A stretch of DNA of 64,000 nt, from positions 62,001 to 126,000 of the forward strand of contig JAIEMP010000009.1 of NCBI GenBank assembly GCA_019752045.1, written 5' to 3'. A model generated the notes under the pieces. That model ran no database searches and was not told the DNA's origin. It saw only the letters and a program-made list of their open reading frames with translations. The position numbers and the translations under genes are program-made. This DNA is from Chitinophagaceae bacterium (GTDB lineage Bacteria; Bacteroidota; Bacteroidia; Chitinophagales; Chitinophagaceae). Of the stretch, positions 1 to 8,793 are shown piece after piece (positions within the stretch are counted from its first letter, which is position 1; every line of letters begins with the position of its first letter).

Positions 1-2267
1 GGATCCTTGGGCATGCGTTGAATTTCAAGACTCAACATTCCTAATTGTTTCATTACATCCGGAACACAATCGGGCACCATTCCCAAATCTTCGCCGCATA
101 TAAGCATATTGGTTGATCGCTTGAGATATGGCAGTTTGGCCATGGCTTCCTGTTTCCAGAAAGCATCCTGACGGCGGAAGAAATAATTAATATAGAGATC
201 TTCCAGTTTTGCTTTTGTATCTGCATCAAAATAACTGAAGGATATTGTTGAACTCATGCTGATGCGAAAATGAAACTGCTGTGCCTGACTTCCTTCCACT
301 TCAAAAAAGATCACATTGCTGATGCAATCGTACAATGCTTGTTTGAGACGATTGTTGAGTTCAGTTTGTTCCTGTTGTTGAAAGTATGCCTCCGTTTTGC
401 GCTGGGTATTAAACTCTTCTTTTAATTCATACTGATCATTGTTGATCCTGTTAAGAAAGGATTTCATCAATTCTGCATCAGCTCCCATCAACTCATTTAA
501 AACGGAATCATTAATAAATGGTTTGCATAATCGTTGATAATCGAACCATAAACCTTTTTGTCCAAACTCACTGATATGAACAGGTGTAGCGGGAACAAAG
601 TAACCAAGGATACCTTCAACTGCATGCATGGGTATACTCCATATCCGGAAGAACCCAAGTATATGATCAATACGGAATGCATCAAAGTAATTACTCATTT
701 GCTCAAAACGTTTGCGCCACCAGCTGAAATCATCTGCAGCCATACGTTGCCAGTTGTAAGTAGGAAAACCCCAGTTCTGTCCTTTTACTGCAAAATCATC
801 CGGTGGTGCTCCTGCCTGCATACTCATATTGTATAATTCAGGTTCAACCCATGCATCACAACTGTTACGGTAAATGCCAATAGGTATATCGCCTTTTACA
901 ATGATCTGATGCTGGTGTGCATATGCTGTTGCTTCTTTTAACTGCAGATGCAAATGATACTGTACAAAATAATGTAGAGCAATTTCATCGTACTGCTTAT
1001 GAGAGGGGTCTGCAAATTTCTGAACTGCTTCTTCATTGTAAACATTATGCGTTTTCCACTGACTGAAATCAGAAGTTTTGTATTTATCACGCAGATAACA
1101 GAAAGCTGCATAGGGCACCAACCAATGACGGTTGAGATCAAAGAACTCAAAGAACTTGATATCTTCGTGCATTTCATCTTTCAGTTCGTTGTACAATTCT
1201 TTAATGGCAGCCCATTTTAATTTCATCACAGCTTCATAATCCACTTCGGGCAATGCGTTGAGTTCTTTCTGTTTTTTCTTTAATGATTTTATCACATTAT
1301 GATTCGCCGATCCTGCTACCTGTTGTAAATTGATATACAAAGGATGTAATGCAAAAGCTGAAATGGCTGCATACGGATAAGAATCAATCCATGTATGCGT
1401 TGCAGTAGTATCATTTACCGGCAAAATCTGAATAAGCTTCATGTTTACTTTAACCGCCCAATCAACCAATTGTTTCAGATCTGTAAACTCTCCTGCGCCG
1501 GTACTGTTTGCTGTACGCAAACTAAAGACCGGAACAGAAACTCCTGCTCCTTTCCATGTGTTGTTGGGTAATTGTGCAAAACCATCATGCAAAATGCTGA
1601 TCTTCTTTTTACCATAGCTATCATACAAGATGCGGTTATTGCCCGACTCAAAACCAACAAAGGTTTTGGTTGCTGTATTGAAAACGCCATATTTATACGC
1701 CACCGGAAAACTTTCGCCTGACAGATTAAGTTTTACCGTCCACCAATTATTTTCAAGATTCATTAACAAAGGTGCTTCTTTACTCCAGTTGGTAAATGTT
1801 TCATTGCTGCCCGCTACACAAAGCACTTCATCGGCTTTAATCAAGGGAGCTTTTACTTTGAAAATATGTGTAACAGATTTTAATGCTTTTGATTTTACCT
1901 GTTTATGTTTTGGGAGCAACACTTCTTTGAATGGTTGCGTGTAAAAAGCATTTTCAAAGTCACCTGCATGGTTCCAGGTATCAATTAAGGTTAATTCATC
2001 AACGGTCAGTTTCATTGTATCAACCATCCGGTCGTTTCCCCATTCCAAAATGGTTTCGCCATTTTCATTTTTGAGGAGATAATTATACTGAAGTACATTT
2101 TCGAACTCTTTGCCGAGCTCTATGGTAACCGTCCAGAATTCATCTGTAAGATATTGCATAGATAAGGCGGCAGCAGGTTCGTTATTTCCCAATTGTTCGC
2201 AATTTCCGGTAACATAAAGGCTTTGGCCGAATTGGGTAAAAAAACGCAGATAGAATTGAATCTTCAT
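1..2267 (-). CDS. malQ: 4-alpha-glucanotransferase with N-terminal starch-binding modules, 3' end cut by window
   Basis: Disproportionating GH77 enzyme that transfers alpha-1,4-glucan chains in cytoplasmic maltodextrin and glycogen metabolism. About 755 codons are visible, from an ATG at 2267 down to the window edge, and the C-terminus is missing. The N-terminus (MKIQFYLRFFTQFGQSLYVT) looks like a CBM20 module, followed by a second similar module and then the GH77 barrel. The catalytic nucleophile is visible in FRIDHILGF (about 645-680) and the acid/base Glu in CGEDLGMV (about 70-95). The third carboxylate would lie beyond the window. Tandem CBM20 modules ahead of GH77 are typical of Bacteroidetes MalQ. 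No signal peptide is seen. The next gene upstream is a GH97 glycosidase on the same strand, so a link to alpha-glucan use is possible. Identity is strong; the 3' end is unknown. Confidence 0.93.
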   Translation of the reverse strand, partial: MKIQFYLRFFTQFGQSLYVTGNCEQLGNNEPAAALSMQYLTDEFWTVTIELGKEFENVLQYNYLLKNENGETILEWGNDRMVDTMKLTVDELTLIDTWNHAGDFENAFYTQPFKEVLLPKHKQVKSKALKSVTHIFKVKAPLIKADEVLCVAGSNETFTNWSKEAPLLMNLENNWWTVKLNLSGESFPVAYKYGVFNTATKTFVGFESGNNRILYDSYGKKKISILHDGFAQLPNNTWKGAGVSVPVFSLRTANSTGAGEFTDLKQLVDWAVKVNMKLIQILPVNDTTATHTWIDSYPYAAISAFALHPLYINLQQVAGSANHNVIKSLKKKQKELNALPEVDYEAVMKLKWAAIKELYNELKDEMHEDIKFFEFFDLNRHWLVPYAAFCYLRDKYKTSDFSQWKTHNVYNEEAVQKFADPSHKQYDEIALHYFVQYHLHLQLKEATAYAHQHQIIVKGDIPIGIYRNSCDAWVEPELYNMSMQAGAPPDDFAVKGQNWGFPTYNWQRMAADDFSWWRKRFEQMSNYFDAFRIDHILGFFRIWSIPMHAVEGILGYFVPATPVHISEFGQKGLWFDYQRLCKPFINDSVLNELMGADAELMKSFLNRINNDQYELKEEFNTQRKTEAYFQQQEQTELNNRLKQALYDCISNVIFFEVEGSQAQQFHFRISMSSTISFSYFDADTKAKLEDLYINYFFRRQDAFWKQEAMAKLPYLKRSTNMLICGEDLGMVPDCVPDVMKQLGMLSLEIQRMPKD

Positions 2268-2595
2268 AATCAACTATTGGGCGGTAAATTAAAGAAAAAA
2301 GCCCAACTACACGAAAGCTTCATGGAATGTACAAGGGGTTTGTTTTTTGGACGAAATAAAAGAGGATTCATCATCTATTTTTCAAACAACAAAAATTCGT
2401 ATTGGCAGGTTATTATGTTAGAGCATACATTTATACCATTCATTAAGTGAAAAGGCTTTTGTGCAATACTTAGCTGATATTGGGATGTAGCAATACTATA
2501 TATGAAGTAATCAATGACGAAGTATTAAATATCGTAATAACTTATTACTGTCATAAACCGACTTCGTTTTTTTTGAATCAGGGGTAAATGTTTAT
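2268..2595. other. Intergenic region between malQ and GH97 gene
   Basis: About 330 AT-rich bases without a convincing gene. A weak 7-bp palindrome, GTAATAACTTATTAC, lies at 2534-2548 and an A-run on the minus transcript side follows the GH97 stop, but there is no clear rho-independent terminator. A short plus-strand reading frame at 2193-2450 overlaps the start of malQ antisense and has no recognisable features. The malQ promoter should lie here, but I see no good TAnnTTTG box. Confidence 0.5.
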
Positions 2596-4521
2596 TCATT
2601 CTAAAATCAGTACAAAACCGCTTGCTGGTTTTAAAGAAATAGTTTGTTTTCTTCTGCTGTCAACCTGTTTTTCAACAAATGAAAAGGGAGCATCGCCATC
2701 CGTAATTAATGTGCCTTTCTTCTTGTTGAGTATACTAAGATTCAGTTCAATTTCTTTACTTGCCTGTTCTGCATTAATACCTGCTATATACCATTTGTTT
2801 TGATGCTTGCGTGCAATCACCGCATATTTACCCGGGAACCCATCAATGAATTTTACATCATCCCAGCTTGTTGGCAAATCTTTTAAAAATTGTTGAATGT
2901 TTGCGGGAACATGCTGCATGCCTTCAGGTGATTCCGCAAAGTGCTGAATACCTGAGAGGAATAAAACCGATGTTGCCAGTTCAAACACAGCAGTTGTTTT
3001 GCGTTGAACTTTGGTTTGAATTTTATACAGGTTCATAGGTGTAAAATCCATTGGATCAAATGCATTGCGTGTAAACGGAAGCATTGTACAATGTGTGGCC
3101 TGCAGATCTGCATCTTTCTGTTCAAAGGTTATCATTTCAAAACCACGAACCGCTTCTGTTGTCATGAGATGCGGATAAGTGCGTGCCCAGCCTCTTGGCA
3201 ATGTTGCTACGTGAAAATTCACCAGCAATTGATATTTCTCTGCATCTTTTAAAATATCTAAGTAATATTCCATTACCGACTGACCATCACCTGCAAAGAA
3301 ATCGATCTTTACTCCTTTAATGCCCATTTGCTGTATGCGTTGAAATTCTTTTGCCCTGCTTTCGGCAGTGAGCAATAAGTTCTTCGGTGTGTACTTTACC
3401 GTATTCCAATCACCTGCAGAATTATACCAAAGAAGCAAACCTACATTTTTTGTTGTAGCATAGTCGGCCAGCTCTTTTACTTTATCATAACCTATCTTAC
3501 GATCCCAGTCAGCATCAATTAAACAATACTGCCAGTTCATTGCTGCAGCATAATCAATGTACTTTTTCTGCTCATCATACACAATAAAATCATCTTTTGA
3601 ATTAATCCAGCTCCACGATGCTTTTCCCGGTATGATGAACGATGTGCTTTTAACTGTTGCTGGTTTTGCAAGATCTGTACCCGCTGTTGATTCAATGATT
3701 GCAGAAAGATTTCCTATAGTAATGATGCGCCATGGTGAAACATAGGTTGATTGAAAAGTTGGCAGCAATCCTTTTCCTGTAATAATCTCACGGGGATCGG
3801 AATAGGCAATACTGTATTCGCCATCCGGTGATTCGGCTTTTAAGTGTGTTGCACAATCATTCGCTTCAACAGCTGCTTCGGTGATCAGCACCCAGGTGTT
3901 TTCATTCCTGAATAAAGCCGGATAGACCCATCCTGCTGCAGATGGAGATACCGTTCCAACCGGAAGATCCTGCACATAATGCTCTTCATATGCCGGATTG
4001 GTTTGCTCCCATCCCGTTTTAGAAACCTGCATGGGTTGTAACCATGCTTTAGCAGATAAAGGGAAATGAAAACTTGTTAATTCAGCTGTGATGTTATCAA
4101 TGAAATTGTTATTCGCTTTGTACTGATAACGGAAAGCGACTGCATCATTTGAAACCTGGAAAATAATATCCAATGATTGGCCATTCTTATTTCTAAACTG
4201 TACGGTACGTTTATTGGCTTTGTAATTGATTTGTTTTTTCTTGGCATACAACATTGTATAGGCATCATTTACCTGTTGTACCGATGTTGCGCCCAGCAGA
4301 TTGTTTCCTTTTGAAAAATCAATTGATGAAGTGGTAAATCCTAATGAAGAGGAACGCAGAACTTCTGTATCCATAAACCGAACGCTGTATTTGATAGCAC
4401 CTTCGCTATTTACAGAAACCTGTACGGTTATTTTTTTATCGGGGCTTGTAATGCCTACTTGTGCAGTAACAGAATAGAATGCAACGATGAATAACAAAGC
4501 AATCACAATACGCATCAGCAA
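2596..4521 (-). CDS. GH97 family glycoside hydrolase, retaining (alpha-galactosidase-like) type
   Basis: Secreted or periplasmic glycosidase of 641 residues. A Sec signal peptide (RIVIALLFIVAFYSVTAQ) is followed by the GH97 N-terminal beta-sandwich, a catalytic barrel and a C-terminal beta domain. The barrel contains LIDADWD, LLWYNSAGDWN, GIKGVKIDFFAGDG (nucleophile candidate Asp407) and TTEAVRGFE (acid/base candidate Glu456). An Asp in the KxDF motif is the hallmark of retaining GH97 enzymes such as the Bacteroides alpha-galactosidase, whereas inverting SusB-type alpha-glucosidases use Glu bases. So alpha-galactosidase or a related activity is more likely than alpha-glucosidase. MLM or M3 are both possible starts. 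It stands alone between malQ and the lactate genes. Family confidence is high, substrate confidence low. Confidence 0.9.
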   Translation of the reverse strand: MLMRIVIALLFIVAFYSVTAQVGITSPDKKITVQVSVNSEGAIKYSVRFMDTEVLRSSSLGFTTSSIDFSKGNNLLGATSVQQVNDAYTMLYAKKKQINYKANKRTVQFRNKNGQSLDIIFQVSNDAVAFRYQYKANNNFIDNITAELTSFHFPLSAKAWLQPMQVSKTGWEQTNPAYEEHYVQDLPVGTVSPSAAGWVYPALFRNENTWVLITEAAVEANDCATHLKAESPDGEYSIAYSDPREIITGKGLLPTFQSTYVSPWRIITIGNLSAIIESTAGTDLAKPATVKSTSFIIPGKASWSWINSKDDFIVYDEQKKYIDYAAAMNWQYCLIDADWDRKIGYDKVKELADYATTKNVGLLLWYNSAGDWNTVKYTPKNLLLTAESRAKEFQRIQQMGIKGVKIDFFAGDGQSVMEYYLDILKDAEKYQLLVNFHVATLPRGWARTYPHLMTTEAVRGFEMITFEQKDADLQATHCTMLPFTRNAFDPMDFTPMNLYKIQTKVQRKTTAVFELATSVLFLSGIQHFAESPEGMQHVPANIQQFLKDLPTSWDDVKFIDGFPGKYAVIARKHQNKWYIAGINAEQASKEIELNLSILNKKKGTLITDGDAPFSFVEKQVDSRRKQTISLKPASGFVLILE

Positions 4522-4595
4522 TTTTTTTAACAGTAAAAGGATGTTCCTTACAAAGAAACAGAAAGATTGTTACTGCGGGAAAATTAAAACCCTAA

Positions 4596-4603
4596 CAAAT
4601 GTA
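4596..4603 (-). promoter_or_regulatory. Candidate -7 promoter element for the GH97 gene
   Basis: On the minus strand the sequence reads TACATTTG, a perfect match to the Bacteroidetes -7 consensus TAnnTTTG, about 75 bases before the GH97 start. No convincing -33 TTG is visible, so this is a candidate only. Confidence 0.4.
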
Positions 4604-4630
4604 TGTGAATGATGCCCGAAGAAATAGAAA

Positions 4631-4705
4631 CACTGATGACACAGATTCGAGCTGATTTACACTGATCTTATCCATTTTTATTCGTCCTAATCAGCGTCAT
4701 CAGTG
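4631..4705. repeat. Imperfect palindromic intergenic repeat with CACTGATGAC ends
   Basis: Perfect 10-base inverted ends CACTGATGAC (4631-4640) and GTCATCAGTG (4696-4705) enclose further CTGAT-containing segments (ACAGATTCGAGCTGATTTACACTGAT). It lies just past the lutC stop and could also act as a transcript-end hairpin. It resembles the small repeats scattered between genes in Bacteroidetes genomes. Confidence 0.65.
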
Positions 4706-4711
4706 ACTCTA

Positions 4712-5293
4712 TCAAATAATATATACGATCAAACTTCTTGCGCCATGGGCACCAATCACCAGGCTTTGCTCAATGTCAGCAGTTTTAGAAGGTCCAGCTA
4801 AGAACACCCCAAAACCATCTTTTGCGCTTTCAATTTGTTGATAGGCATGATGCATGGTAGCAACAATGTTTTTCTTTTCAATCACAATCACTAAATGCTG
4901 ACAAATAAATGGCAATAAACGATTACCCATCTGGCTTTCATACAACCAGATAGCACCATTCTCAGCAACTGCAATGGTTCCTTCTACATAAGCAGTATCA
5001 ACAGCAGCAAGATCAGGTGCTGTTAAATGAGCAATGGACTCTTCTACGTCGCCTAATGATGCAATTCTGTTCAAAACAAAATCACCGTTTGCTTTTTTGG
5101 TTTGAAGCTCTTCTTTTAATGAGTTGATGTCTTGCAATTCAACAGTACCGCCACCGATACTTTGCAATACGGTTTTGTATTGTTGCAGCAGATCATTGTA
5201 TTGAATAACTTCAACAAGATCAATTGCAGGTAATTCTGTCAACGATGGTTTGTTTGCAGTAATTGTTTTTAATATCGTTTCTCTTGCACTCAT
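4712..5293 (-). CDS. lutC: L-lactate utilisation protein LutC (LUD domain)
   Basis: Third subunit of the LutABC system that oxidises L-lactate to pyruvate in the cytoplasm. The 193-residue product is a single LUD domain, with the typical glycine-rich end GVFLAGPSKTADIEQSLVIGAHGARSL. I place the start at 5293 (MSARETIL) because this ATG overlaps the lutB stop in an ATGA arrangement, the same coupling seen between lutA and lutB. An in-frame ATG at 5317 would give eight extra residues inside lutB and is less likely. It is the last gene of the rhaI-rhaB-lutABC unit, where it would dispose of L-lactate made from rhamnose. Confidence 0.9.
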   Translation of the reverse strand: MSARETILKTITANKPSLTELPAIDLVEVIQYNDLLQQYKTVLQSIGGGTVELQDINSLKEELQTKKANGDFVLNRIASLGDVEESIAHLTAPDLAAVDTAYVEGTIAVAENGAIWLYESQMGNRLLPFICQHLVIVIEKKNIVATMHHAYQQIESAKDGFGVFLAGPSKTADIEQSLVIGAHGARSLIVYII

Positions 5294-6666
5294 TGTTGTT
5301 TGTTCTTGATGTACCAATCACGGAAACTTTGTTTTGGCGGCGCAGGCATCTCCCGTTGTTTGTACCAAGGGTTAAGTTTGTTATTCAATAACCAGGGAAA
5401 CAAACGCATCACTGCTCTTCCTGCTTTACCTGCAAAGCGATACAAGCCCGGTCTTGCTAAAACAAATGCCATTCCTTTCAAACCAACTTTCTTGCTTGCA
5501 TCAACATAACCTTCTTCAACCAACACTTGGCGCCATTTCCATAACTGATCATGTATATCAATTTTCACGGGGCATACATTACTGCAACTGCCGCAGAGCG
5601 TTGATGCAAATGGAAGATCGGCGTTTGCACGCATATCAATATTGGGATTTAGAATGGAACCGATTGGGCCAGCAACTGCTGTATGGTAACTATATCCTCC
5701 GCTTCGTCTGTAAACCGGACAAGTATTAAAACATGCGGCGCAACGGATGCACTTCAATGAATTTCTGAAATCAGCACGACCAAGTTGCCTGCTTCTCCCA
5801 TTATCAACAATCACAATGTGCATCTCCTGCCCTTCTCTTGGTTTATTAAAATGACTCGAGTAAGTTGTGATAGGTTGACCTGTTGCGCTTCTTGCAAGCA
5901 AACGAAGAAATACAGAAAGATGTTCTGCTTTCGGAATCATCTTTTCAAAACCCATGCAGGCGATGTGAATCTTTGCAGCATGTGCGCCCATATCAGCATT
6001 GCCTTCATTGGTACAAACTACAAAGCCACCTGTTTCTGCAACTGCAAAGTTTACACCTGTAATTGCAAGCTCCGATTCAATAAATTTTTCACGGAGATGC
6101 TGACGTGCTGCTTCCGTTAAATATTGCGGATCGTTGTTTCCTTTTTCAGTATTCAGATGTTCGTGAAAAGTATCGCTCACATCCTGCTTCTTTAAGTGAA
6201 TGGCAGGTAATACAATATGACTTGGCGCTTCATATCTTAATTGCACAATACGTTCGCCGAGATCTGTATCAATTGTTTCAACTCCCTTTGCATGAAGGAA
6301 CTCATTCAATCCACATTCTTCCGTAAGCATGCTCTTACTCTTAACGATCTTCTGAATGTTGTTTTTCTGAATGAGATCAAAGATGATACGGTTATGATCG
6401 GCTGCATCTGGTGCCCAATGGATAGTAACACCATTAGCGTTTGCATTGGCTTCAAACTCTAATAAGTAATTATCGAGATTGGAAAGTGTATGATTTTTTA
6501 TTTGCGAAGCCCATTCTCTCAGCTGTTCCCATTCAGGTAAACCATGAGCGGCCTTATCTCTTTTTTGCCGAACGAACCAAAGTGTTTCATCATGCCAATC
6601 AGTTCTTGGCTCATCTTTGATGAACTGTTCTGCAGCTTCTGCATGTGAAAGTGAACTTTTACTCAT
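5290..6666 (-). CDS. lutB: Iron-sulfur L-lactate oxidation protein LutB
   Basis: Iron-sulfur subunit of LutABC, 458 residues. An N-terminal LUD-type domain (about 60-290) is followed by two ferredoxin-like clusters, CIRCAACFNTC (306-316) with its following CP and CGSCSNVCP (358-366), as expected for two [4Fe-4S] centres. It overlaps lutA and lutC by ATGA at both ends, so the three are translationally coupled. The ATG at 6666 overlaps the lutA TGA, which fixes the start. Context with rhamnose genes suggests its substrate is L-lactate produced by lactaldehyde dehydrogenase rather than external lactate only. Confidence 0.94.
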   Translation of the reverse strand: MSKSSLSHAEAAEQFIKDEPRTDWHDETLWFVRQKRDKAAHGLPEWEQLREWASQIKNHTLSNLDNYLLEFEANANANGVTIHWAPDAADHNRIIFDLIQKNNIQKIVKSKSMLTEECGLNEFLHAKGVETIDTDLGERIVQLRYEAPSHIVLPAIHLKKQDVSDTFHEHLNTEKGNNDPQYLTEAARQHLREKFIESELAITGVNFAVAETGGFVVCTNEGNADMGAHAAKIHIACMGFEKMIPKAEHLSVFLRLLARSATGQPITTYSSHFNKPREGQEMHIVIVDNGRSRQLGRADFRNSLKCIRCAACFNTCPVYRRSGGYSYHTAVAGPIGSILNPNIDMRANADLPFASTLCGSCSNVCPVKIDIHDQLWKWRQVLVEEGYVDASKKVGLKGMAFVLARPGLYRFAGKAGRAVMRLFPWLLNNKLNPWYKQREMPAPPKQSFRDWYIKNKQQ

Positions 6667-7400
6667 GCGTTGCTGTTTAAGATTTCTGCAATATGGATCG
6701 TTTTCACGTTACTGCCATTTCGCTTCAAGATACCTTCTAAATGCATTAAGCAACTCACATCAGTACCAGTAATGTATTCAACTTCGTTGGCAGAATGTTC
6801 AGTTATTCTATCCTTTCCCATTTTCACACTCACTGCTTCTTCAAACACACAAAACGTTCCACCAAAGCCGCAACATTCATCGCTGCGAAGAGGTTTGCTC
6901 AACTGCAACCCTTTTACTTGCGATAATAATTGTTCAGGTTTTGAGAAGGATGGCAACATACGTTCAGTCATGGAAGAAAGATGTAAACCACGCTGACCAT
7001 GACAACTGTTGTGCAACCCAACTTTGTAAGGAAATGATGCATCGATCTTTTCTATTTTCAACACATCCACTAAAAATTCAGTAAGCTCGTATATATGTTT
7101 ACGGATGTGTTCAGCTTCACCCGGATGTTGCTCATCGTGCAGGTGTTCTTTTAAATGCAATACACAACTTCCCGATGGCGCAACGATATAATCAAAGCCG
7201 GTAAAATTTGCAACAAAGTTTTTATCGCATCCTTTGCTCAGAGAAGCAAAGCCGCTGTTTGCCATTGGCTGGCCGCAACAGGTTTGATTAAGTGGAAAAG
7301 AAACATTGCAACCAAGCTTTTCTAAAAGCTGAAGTGTTGCAATACCCACCTGCGGATAAAACTGATCGATATAACAGGGAATGAATAATCCAATTTTCAT
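6663..7400 (-). CDS. lutA: L-lactate oxidation protein LutA (CCG-domain Fe-S oxidoreductase)
   Basis: First subunit of LutABC, 245 residues, belonging to the heterodisulfide-reductase-like cysteine-rich family. Two CCG-type motifs are present, TCCGQP (about 39-44) and DECCGFGGTFC (about 174-184), with further cysteines in APSGSC and NSCHGQ, the usual ligands of this family. Length matches the family. It starts 13 bases after the rhaB stop and ends in an ATGA overlap with lutB. The position directly after rhaB makes it part of the rhamnose unit, converting the three-carbon product L-lactate to pyruvate. Confidence 0.93.
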   Translation of the reverse strand: MKIGLFIPCYIDQFYPQVGIATLQLLEKLGCNVSFPLNQTCCGQPMANSGFASLSKGCDKNFVANFTGFDYIVAPSGSCVLHLKEHLHDEQHPGEAEHIRKHIYELTEFLVDVLKIEKIDASFPYKVGLHNSCHGQRGLHLSSMTERMLPSFSKPEQLLSQVKGLQLSKPLRSDECCGFGGTFCVFEEAVSVKMGKDRITEHSANEVEYITGTDVSCLMHLEGILKRNGSNVKTIHIAEILNSNA

Positions 7401-7413
7401 GTTGTTCTACAAC

Positions 7414-8793
7414 TCATCGTTTCTGAAGTCCTGAATAATATTTTAGCTCAATGATATCGGTTGGCAATGGCTTGCTGTTCCAATGATCGTGGATGACCAG
7501 TGCTGCGCCTAAAGCAGAAGCCTGTGCTACGGAGGCAGCATAGATTTCAATACCAGGAAACACTTCGGCCAGCATATGCATAAAAACTGGATTCTTTCCA
7601 AAACCTCCGTCAACAAAAATGCGTTTTACAGATGTCCCTTTCAAAACAAGGTTAGTACTGTACAACTGCTGTGTAATTAAATCTGCAATCAATTGATGAT
7701 ATGCCTGCTCATAACTGCTGAACTTTTTCAGATCCCGTTTAGCAAACACAGATTGCTGAATCATTACATCATCTGCTCCTTTTTTGCTGAATGCTTTACC
7801 CAATTCAAGTTGATCAATAATATCCTGATCACACTCAACCGTTTTATAATAATCTTCGGACAGTTTAAAAAATGCAGCCAGTTTTTTTGTTTGCTGCTCA
7901 TGTTCATACCCTGCAAACAGGCGTGAAGCCTTTACAGGATTACCTTCATAAGAAAGATAACTTAAACAATCCTGGTGTAATTCAAAATCGCTCAGCAATG
8001 TATGATTGAATGGATTGAGTGTAATACACCATGTTCCTGTTGAAAGCAGGATGAACGGGTCGTTAAATGATGTAAAATAAGGAATCAAGGCCGAAGAACT
8101 GTCGTGTAAACCTGCACCAACAGGAATAGTATCATCTATATAACCTGCAATGGCTTTGCAATCCAATACATCGGGAAATTTTTCAGCAATGCCTTCCTTC
8201 TGCACCCAGTCATGATATTTTTTCTTGCGGTAATCCCACAAATTAGTATGACAACCGATACTGGTAATATCTGTAAACAATTTGCCGCAAAGGATAAAGC
8301 TGAGATACTGTGGAAGGTGAAGTGCATACTTGATCTTTCCGAATACTTCCGGCCGTTGATATTTCAACCGGTACAACTGCATACCTGAATTAAGATTGCC
8401 TAATACAGGTGATGCTGTTTCTTTTGACACTTTACTTTCTCCGCCATAAGTGTCGTAAAAAAGTTTCTGGAGTTCCTGCGGATAAGGTTTCAGATAATTA
8501 TATAAAGGAAGCAACACATTCAGTTCATCATCAAGGTGAACAAAACTTGCACCATAAGCAGAAAAATTGACTGTTTTGATTTCAAACTTACTACCCTGCA
8601 GCACTGCATCAAATGAAGACTTCACCCATTCAGTAAGTGTATGTACATCTTCGCAGGGAAACCCATCTTCGTCTGTGATTTCGGTCATGGGTTTGCTTTC
8701 TTCATGCAGCACTCTGTAATTCTCATCAAAAACCAACAGTTTTTTATTGGTTTTACCGATGTCAAAAATTGCTATGGCGGGAATCTTAATCAT
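7414..8793 (-). CDS. rhaB: L-rhamnulokinase (FGGY carbohydrate kinase)
   Basis: Phosphorylates L-rhamnulose at C1 with ATP. The 459-residue protein has the FGGY fold: an N-terminal phosphate motif (IAIFDIGKTNKKLLVF), the catalytic-base region GAGLHDSSSALIPYF, STGTWCITLNPF and a C-terminal nucleotide-binding glycine motif FVDGGFGKNP. FDIGKTNKK rather than the DxGTxS of xylulokinases is common in rhamnulokinase-like members. The start ATG shares its A with the rhaI stop (TAATG), so the two are coupled. Operon context with rhaI, the aldolase/dehydrogenase and rhaT supports L-rhamnulose over other ketoses. Confidence 0.88.
   Translation of the reverse strand: MIKIPAIAIFDIGKTNKKLLVFDENYRVLHEESKPMTEITDEDGFPCEDVHTLTEWVKSSFDAVLQGSKFEIKTVNFSAYGASFVHLDDELNVLLPLYNYLKPYPQELQKLFYDTYGGESKVSKETASPVLGNLNSGMQLYRLKYQRPEVFGKIKYALHLPQYLSFILCGKLFTDITSIGCHTNLWDYRKKKYHDWVQKEGIAEKFPDVLDCKAIAGYIDDTIPVGAGLHDSSSALIPYFTSFNDPFILLSTGTWCITLNPFNHTLLSDFELHQDCLSYLSYEGNPVKASRLFAGYEHEQQTKKLAAFFKLSEDYYKTVECDQDIIDQLELGKAFSKKGADDVMIQQSVFAKRDLKKFSSYEQAYHQLIADLITQQLYSTNLVLKGTSVKRIFVDGGFGKNPVFMHMLAEVFPGIEIYAASVAQASALGAALVIHDHWNSKPLPTDIIELKYYSGLQKR

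Noticed and set aside
1-6. GGATCC at the very start as a cloning-site artefact
   Set aside because: The malQ frame reads through it without interruption; a chance restriction site is sufficient explanation.
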